Position numbers and translations under genes: made by a program. From positions 248,001 to 312,000 of the forward strand of contig NZ_JACVZE010000005.1 in assembly GCF_015461805.1 (NCBI RefSeq): 64,000 nucleotides of DNA. Direction: 5' to 3'. The notes beneath the pieces were generated by a model that did no database searches, was not told the origin of the DNA, and saw nothing but the letters and a program-made list of their open reading frames with translations. Of this stretch, positions 61,037 to 64,000 are shown one piece after another (the first letter of the stretch is position 1; the number at the start of each line of letters is the position of its first letter). Source of the stretch: Pseudomonas pisciculturae (GTDB taxonomy: Bacteria > Pseudomonadota > Gammaproteobacteria > Pseudomonadales > Pseudomonadaceae).

Positions 61037-61938
61037 AAATGACGGCAACCACACCCGCCGGGAGCGCCCTGGGCGCTTCTGGCGCGGTACCCGGCAAAGC
61101 CCTGATGCAACGCTGGAAAGGCTCCAGCAACCTGATCCCTGCCCTGCTGTTTCTGGGCCTGTTCTTTCTGGCGCCGCTGATCGGCCTGCTACTGCGCGGG
61201 GTGCTGGAGCCGGTGCCGGGGCTGGGCAACTACGAGCAGCTGTTCGCCAATTCGGCCTATGCGCGGGTATTGCTCAATACCTTTTCCGTCGCGGGTTTGG
61301 TGACCCTGTTCAGCCTGTTGCTGGGCTTTCCGCTGGCCTGGGCGATTACCCTGGTGCCGCGCGGCTGGGGCCGCTGGATGCTGAGTATCGTGCTGTTGTC
61401 GATGTGGACCAGCCTGCTGGCCCGCACCTACTCCTGGCTGGTGCTGCTGCAAGCCTCGGGGGTGATCAACAAGGCGCTGATGGCCATGGGCATCATCGAC
61501 CAGCCCCTGGAGATGGTGCACAACCTCACCGGCGTGGTGATCGGCATGAGCTACATCATGATCCCGTTTATCGTGCTGCCGTTGCAGGCGACTATGCAGG
61601 CCATCGACCCGATGATCCTGCAGGCCGGCTCCATTTGCGGCGCGAGCCCCTGGACCAACTTCTTCCGGGTGTTCTTGCCACTGTGCCGGCCGGGGCTGTT
61701 TTCTGGTGGCTTGATGGTGTTTGTGATGTCCCTCGGCTACTACGTCACCCCGGCGCTACTGGGCGGGGCGCAGAACATGATGCTGCCCGAGTTCATCATC
61801 CAGCAGGTGCAATCGTTCCTCAATTGGGGCCTGGCCAGTGCCGGTGCCGCGTTGCTGATCTTCATCACGCTGGTGCTGTTCTACTTCTACCTGAAGCTTC
61901 AGCCGGAATCCCCGGTTGGCGCCAGCAACGCGAGGTAA
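61033..61938 (+). CDS. ABC permease (PotB-like)
   Basis: A 301-residue inner-membrane permease with six hydrophobic helices (the first at LIPALLFLGLFFLAPLIGLLL). The EAA loop is AGSICGASPWTNFFRVFLPLCRPG, which contacts the ATPase. Start taken at ATG 61033, overlapping the previous stop; ATG 61021 and 61039 are possible. Confidence 0.9.
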   Translation: MKMTATTPAGSALGASGAVPGKALMQRWKGSSNLIPALLFLGLFFLAPLIGLLLRGVLEPVPGLGNYEQLFANSAYARVLLNTFSVAGLVTLFSLLLGFPLAWAITLVPRGWGRWMLSIVLLSMWTSLLARTYSWLVLLQASGVINKALMAMGIIDQPLEMVHNLTGVVIGMSYIMIPFIVLPLQATMQAIDPMILQAGSICGASPWTNFFRVFLPLCRPGLFSGGLMVFVMSLGYYVTPALLGGAQNMMLPEFIIQQVQSFLNWGLASAGAALLIFITLVLFYFYLKLQPESPVGASNAR

Positions 61939-61944
61939 GCCGTC

Positions 61945-62754
61945 ATGCTCCTGACCCCCAATGCCATGAGCCGCAGGATGCGCTTGGGCCTCTACACCAC
62001 GACGGGCTTGATCGGGCTGTTTTTGCTGTTGCCCATCGTGTTTATCGTGTTGCTGTCGTTTGGCTCGTCCCAGTGGCTGGTGTTCCCACCACCGGGCTGG
62101 ACGCTGAAATGGTACGGCCAGTTCTTCTCCAACCCCGACTGGATGAACGCCGCCGTGGCCAGCCTCAAAGTGGCGGTGCTGACCACAGTGTTCGCCGTAG
62201 CGCTTGGTTTACCGACTGCGTTTGCCCTGGTGCGCGGGCGCTTCCCCGGCCGCGAGTTGCTCTACGGCCTGTTCACCCTGCCGATGATCGTGCCGCTGGT
62301 GATCATTGCCGTCGCGGTCTACGCGCTGTTTCTCAAGCTGGGCTACACCGGCACGATGTTCGCCTTTGTGGTCAGCCATGTGATCGTCGCCCTGCCGTTC
62401 ACCATCATCTCCATCATCAATTCGCTCAAGCTGTTTGATCAGTCGATTGAGGATGCGGCGGTGATCTGCGGTGCGTCGCGTTTGCAGGCGGTGTTCAAGG
62501 TGACGTTCCCGGCGATTCGCCCTGGAATGGTGGCAGGTGCACTGTTCGCCTTTCTGGTCTCGTGGGACGAAGTGGTGCTTAGCGTAATGATGGCCAGCCC
62601 CACCCTGCAAACCCTTCCCGTGAAAATGTGGACCACCCTGCGCCAAGACCTCACGCCTGTGATCGCCGTCGCCTCGACGTTGCTGATCGGCCTGTCGGTG
62701 CTGGTCATGGTGATTGCCGCCGTCGTTCGTCGACGCTCCGAAACCCGCGCTTAA
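61945..62754 (+). CDS. ABC permease (PotC-like)
   Basis: A 269-residue permease. Six helices; EAA loop DAAVICGASRLQAVFKVTFPAIRPG; the typical VFPPPGWTLKWYGQFF after helix 1. AGGTAAG precedes ATG 61945, six bases after the first permease. Partner of the 61033 gene product. Confidence 0.92.
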   Translation: MLLTPNAMSRRMRLGLYTTTGLIGLFLLLPIVFIVLLSFGSSQWLVFPPPGWTLKWYGQFFSNPDWMNAAVASLKVAVLTTVFAVALGLPTAFALVRGRFPGRELLYGLFTLPMIVPLVIIAVAVYALFLKLGYTGTMFAFVVSHVIVALPFTIISIINSLKLFDQSIEDAAVICGASRLQAVFKVTFPAIRPGMVAGALFAFLVSWDEVVLSVMMASPTLQTLPVKMWTTLRQDLTPVIAVASTLLIGLSVLVMVIAAVVRRRSETRA

Positions 62755-62771
62755 GCGCTGAGGATCAAGAC

Positions 62772-63926
62772 ATGAGTGCAGTGATCAAAGACCCCGCACA
62801 GAGCCCTGGCCAACCCCTGGTCAGCCTGCGCAACCTGAACAAGCACTATGGCGAATTTGCCGCCGTGGACAATATTTCGCTGGATATTCAAGACGGCGAG
62901 TTCCTCACCTTCCTCGGCTCCAGCGGCTCGGGCAAAAGCACCACGTTGTCGATGCTTGCCGGGTTCGAAACGCCGAGCAGCGGCGAGATCCTGGTGAGCG
63001 GCCAATCCCTGGTCAATGTGCCGCCGCACAAGCGCGATATTGGCATGGTGTTCCAGCGTTACTCGCTGTTCCCGCATTTGTCGGTACGCGACAACATCGC
63101 CTTCCCGCTGGCGATCCGCAAACTGGCCAGCGCCGAACGCGAGAAACGCGTCGACGCCATGCTCAAGCTGGTGCAGTTGGACCAATTTGCCCATCGCCGC
63201 CCTTCCCAACTCTCCGGCGGCCAGCAACAGCGAGTGGCTATCGCCCGGGCGCTGGTGTACGAACCGCGCATCCTGCTGATGGACGAACCCCTCGGCGCCC
63301 TCGACAAGAAACTGCGTGAAGACCTGCAGGATGAGCTGCGCCAACTGCATCGGCGCCTGGGCATCACCATTGTCTACGTGACCCACGACCAGGAAGAAGC
63401 CATGCGCCTGTCCCAGCGCATCGCGATTTTCAGCCACGGCAAGATTGTGGGCTTGGGCAGTGGTTTTGATTTGTACCAAAACCCGCCGAATGCGTTTGTA
63501 GCGTCGTTTTTGGGTAACTCAAACTTTCTCAAGCTCAAGGCGCAGGGCAATGGGGCGGCTTCGTTTGAAGGCCAGGGGTTATCGATTCGGCTGACGACCG
63601 GGTTACGTGCTGAGCAGGATGTGTTGTTGATGGTGCGGCCGGAGAAGGCGTTGGCGCTGAGCGTGCAGCAAGCCGCTGAGCAACCGTTGGCGGCGGGCTG
63701 GAATGAGGTGCCGGCAATTGTCGGTGAGGTGTTGTTCTTGGGCGAGAGCCAGACCTGCACCGTGAAGACCCTGGGCGGCACCTCGATGACGGTCAAGGCG
63801 CTATCTGCGGCAGGTATGCCACTCAAGGCAGGTGACCCGGTGCGCGTGCGCTGGGCGACGGCGGATGCGTGTGTGTATACCGAGTGGGCTGAAAGCGATT
63901 TGAACAAGGCGGCTGGGGCCCACTGA
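62772..63926 (+). CDS. ABC ATPase (PotA-like)
   Basis: A 384-residue ATPase. Walker A GSSGSGKSTT, Q-loop MVFQRYSLFPHLSV, signature LSGGQQQRVAIARALV, Walker B LLMDEPLGALD, H-loop VYVTHDQEEAM, and a C-terminal TOBE domain (from about 280, ending near TWAE-like YTEWAES). Last gene of the operon; a REP follows at 63951. Start ATG 62772 behind AGGA. Confidence 0.93.
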   Translation: MSAVIKDPAQSPGQPLVSLRNLNKHYGEFAAVDNISLDIQDGEFLTFLGSSGSGKSTTLSMLAGFETPSSGEILVSGQSLVNVPPHKRDIGMVFQRYSLFPHLSVRDNIAFPLAIRKLASAEREKRVDAMLKLVQLDQFAHRRPSQLSGGQQQRVAIARALVYEPRILLMDEPLGALDKKLREDLQDELRQLHRRLGITIVYVTHDQEEAMRLSQRIAIFSHGKIVGLGSGFDLYQNPPNAFVASFLGNSNFLKLKAQGNGAASFEGQGLSIRLTTGLRAEQDVLLMVRPEKALALSVQQAAEQPLAAGWNEVPAIVGEVLFLGESQTCTVKTLGGTSMTVKALSAAGMPLKAGDPVRVRWATADACVYTEWAESDLNKAAGAH

Positions 63927-63950
63927 CCTGAAGCCATGCAGAGGGTAAAT

Positions 63951-64000
63951 GTGGGAGGGGGCTTGCTCCCGATTGCAGTGGGTCAGCTATAAATAAGCTG
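63951..64000. repeat. REP at the right edge, cut by the window
   Basis: GTGGGAGGGGGCTTGCTCCCGAT followed by about 27 bases; its inverted partner would lie beyond base 64000. It marks the end of the transporter operon. Confidence 0.85.

Overview
The window looks like a chromosomal stretch of a fluorescent pseudomonad (Pseudomonas fluorescens group). This rests on high GC, dense coding, many REP/REPIN hairpins of the GTGGGAG-GGCTTGC type, and proteins with a strong Pseudomonas flavour: XenA, a SotB-like exporter, L-ATC hydrolase (AtcB type) and a dCache chemoreceptor. There are 63 genes, one of them cut by the left edge. I see no rRNA, tRNA, CRISPR array, phage or IS element. It reads as a chain of small catabolic, transport and detoxification modules, each beside its own regulator.

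Layout. 1-11.4 kb: redox and electrophile detoxification (zinc ADH, alpha/beta hydrolase, DoxX, periplasmic MBL hydrolase, LysR/MFS/PIG3-type quinone reductase, and a NemR-like TetR with DJ-1/PfpI and OYE genes), then a GlxA-type AraC regulator and a GNAT. 11.6-21.3 kb: a cluster resembling the rhizobial moc (rhizopine) genes. One arm is a desaturase-like MocD, Rieske ferredoxin MocE, reductase MocF and a TIM-barrel isomerase beside a LacI regulator. The other arm is a MocA-like dehydrogenase, a MocC-like isomerase and a MocB-like binding protein behind a near-perfect sigma-54 promoter next to a divergent sigma-54 activator. 21.6-27.2 kb: lone response regulator, NDH-2-like flavoprotein, SotB exporter, fimbrial-like exported protein, BASS transporter, AraC regulator.

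27.3-34.9 kb: AtcC/AtcB-like hydrolases (thiazoline carboxylate to cysteine) downstream of a complete LIV-type ABC transporter with a divergent LysR gene. 35-42.5 kb: TonB siderophore receptor with a Fur box, XenA with a divergent ArsR regulator and perfect operator, bestrophin, amino-acid-type dCache chemoreceptor. 42.5-46 kb: DctA, tartrate/D-malate dehydrogenase and a LysR regulator. 46-52.2 kb: DeoR regulator and a threonate-type operon (ltnD-otnK-otnC-gntP-otnI). 52.4-63.9 kb: a probable GntR regulon (DUF1185 protein, alpha/beta hydrolase, ALDH, flavin reductase, GntR, Nudix, DUF1330, a RibB protein with a degenerate RibA domain, and a polyamine-type ABC transporter). TGGTATACCA-like operators lie before three of its transcription units. 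Its flavin-supply genes point to a flavin monooxygenase not present in this window.

Between 57.3 and 58.3 kb is the only long gene-free stretch. It holds a diverged inverted pair of repeats of about 270 bp flanking an 18.5-copy hexanucleotide microsatellite and a REPIN.
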